A stretch of DNA of 64,000 nt from Xiphydria camelus (lineage: Eukaryota > Arthropoda > Insecta > Hymenoptera > Xiphydriidae), in assembly GCA_963678675.1 (NCBI GenBank), contig OY783191.1, forward strand, positions 19,781,111 to 19,845,110. Direction: 5' to 3'. The translations under genes were made by a program, and so were the position numbers. Position 1 is the stretch's first letter; each line of letters begins with the position of its first letter. Of the stretch, positions 63,131 through 64,000 are shown piece by piece. Below the pieces are notes generated by a model. The model was not told the origin of the DNA. It was given only the letters and a program-made list of their open reading frames with translations, and made no database searches.

Positions 63131-64000
63131 AGCGACCTCGCCGCCCTGACCGACGTTCTCACGTCGCCTCACCGGCACCCTCTACGTGGACGAGCCACCT
63201 TCGCCTCCGGCCTGACGACGATACCCGGGACGCGAGCAGCACCCGGCACGCCAGGACCGACGCAGCCGTTCCTGGGGACGACACTCCCGCACTACATCCG
63301 AGCAGCCCGACCGGCAGCACCTCTAACGCTTCTCCGAGCTCGATCCCTCCTGTGATCTTTTTCCCCCACCCACACACAACCATTTGTATTCCCATATCAC
63401 GAATAAACCCTAGTTCTAGTTTATTCGCGCTCTGTGCATACTACCCCTCCTACAAGCTCATGTAAAAAAGTGTCCCATTCATACCACTTCTCCCCTATAT
63501 AGCATATATAATTTCGATTTTTAATCATTATTTCTAAAGAATCACGTTATTACTTCAACTTCTTTTCTTTTTCTTAAATTATTAATAAATATTCTAAACG
63601 TTTTCCTCTAATTAGATTTTCTATACCAATTTTATGCAAATTCTCTATGAGTCCTACGAATAATCTCAAACTACCGTCTAACCAACAAATAACGACACAT
63701 TAAAGCCTGTACGAATGGGCTTCGAATCTTAAGAATTCACCCAATATTACAGTCAAGGTTTCACCAAAAGAGAAACAAGAAAAAATTCAGCTACAGAAAG
63801 TTGGTTCAAAGGTACCAAGCATGTAATAGCCACCCAGAAACAGTACGGCATCATTCCTCAGACAACTGGTACAGGGTGGCTGCAGAAATTGGATTATAAA
63901 ATTCCTTGACTTTTCCCTGATTAATACAGATCAAATTTTGTAAGTATTCCCTGACATTTTTTGTTCATACCTACTAAAATTTTCACATAGCCAACAAAGT
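63131..64000. other. Unassigned right edge
   Basis: GC-rich to 63350, with a polyadenylation-like AATAAA at 63402. It then becomes AT-rich with no gene. The phrase TTCCTTGACTTTTCCCTGAT at 63900-63919 is a type of repeat common in insect genomes. Confidence 0.35.

Noticed and set aside
62585..63395. Long minus-strand frame of 197 codons and opposing frames
   Set aside because: They lie over a GC-rich minisatellite, with repeated CSRSVDRWSASE-like blocks. No ATG context or homology supports a protein.

Overview
This window looks like a stack of mobile elements from an arthropod genome, most likely an insect and possibly a hymenopteran. The evidence is the element families (pogo/Tigger-like, Ty3/gypsy, Maverick/Polinton, a PHD-bearing non-LTR retrotransposon, Harbinger-like, Helitron and many TA-flanked hairpin elements), spliced transposon genes with GT-AG introns, and short TTAGG-type motifs. 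I see no convincing single-copy host gene. I see no tRNA, rRNA operon or CRISPR array. The species cannot be named from what I can see.

Left edge (1-4958): a decayed pogo/Tigger transposon with clustered 17-bp end motifs, then unassigned sequence, a 67-bp tandem repeat with an inverted copy, and a 40-bp satellite.

Centre (4959-49824): one Ty3/gypsy element on the minus strand (gypsy-B), split into many pieces by later insertions. Its 3' LTR (4959-7982) holds a solo-LTR-like insertion (5129-7594, AGTC duplicated). Its 3' interior holds a second complete gypsy (gypsy-A, 8636-29304, 286-bp LTRs, TTCG duplicated). Gypsy-A's reverse transcriptase is split by a 16-kb Maverick/Polinton (Polinton-A, 10649-26624, 6-bp duplication GTCGGT). 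Polinton-A in turn holds a non-LTR retrotransposon (about 20770-25640) and small TIR elements. Further right, gypsy-B is cut by an element with an unclassified transposase-like gene (30166-34854), a TTA-flanked Harbinger-like element (34955-38093), a 5.66-kb element with CCCGGG ends (39314-44973) and a TA-flanked foldback element (45443-46784). The CCCGGG element contains a foldback element, which contains an element carrying a 5S-rRNA-like segment.

Right part (49825-64000): a duplicated repeat; a decayed multi-zinc-finger gene with a PIN-like acidic motif and a cysteine-rich CxC tail (50443-53333); a mariner-type MITE; a solo LTR related to gypsy-B; a truncated Myb/SANT transposon gene; and half of a second Polinton (Polinton-B, 55362-61203). 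Polinton-B keeps virion genes (major and minor capsid, adenain-like protease, ATPase tail, hydrophobic protein, two uncharacterised proteins) and a chromodomain integrase. Then come a Helitron helicase fragment, an array of GAAnnTTC units, and a minisatellite in a possible LTR.

Polinton-A keeps part of the replication module (N-terminal half of polymerase B, a conserved unknown protein, an OB-like protein), while Polinton-B keeps the morphogenesis and integration module. Their outer ends are nearly the same sequence, so they belong to related families. All virus-like genes I recognise are broken by stops, frameshifts or truncation, except a few short ones.
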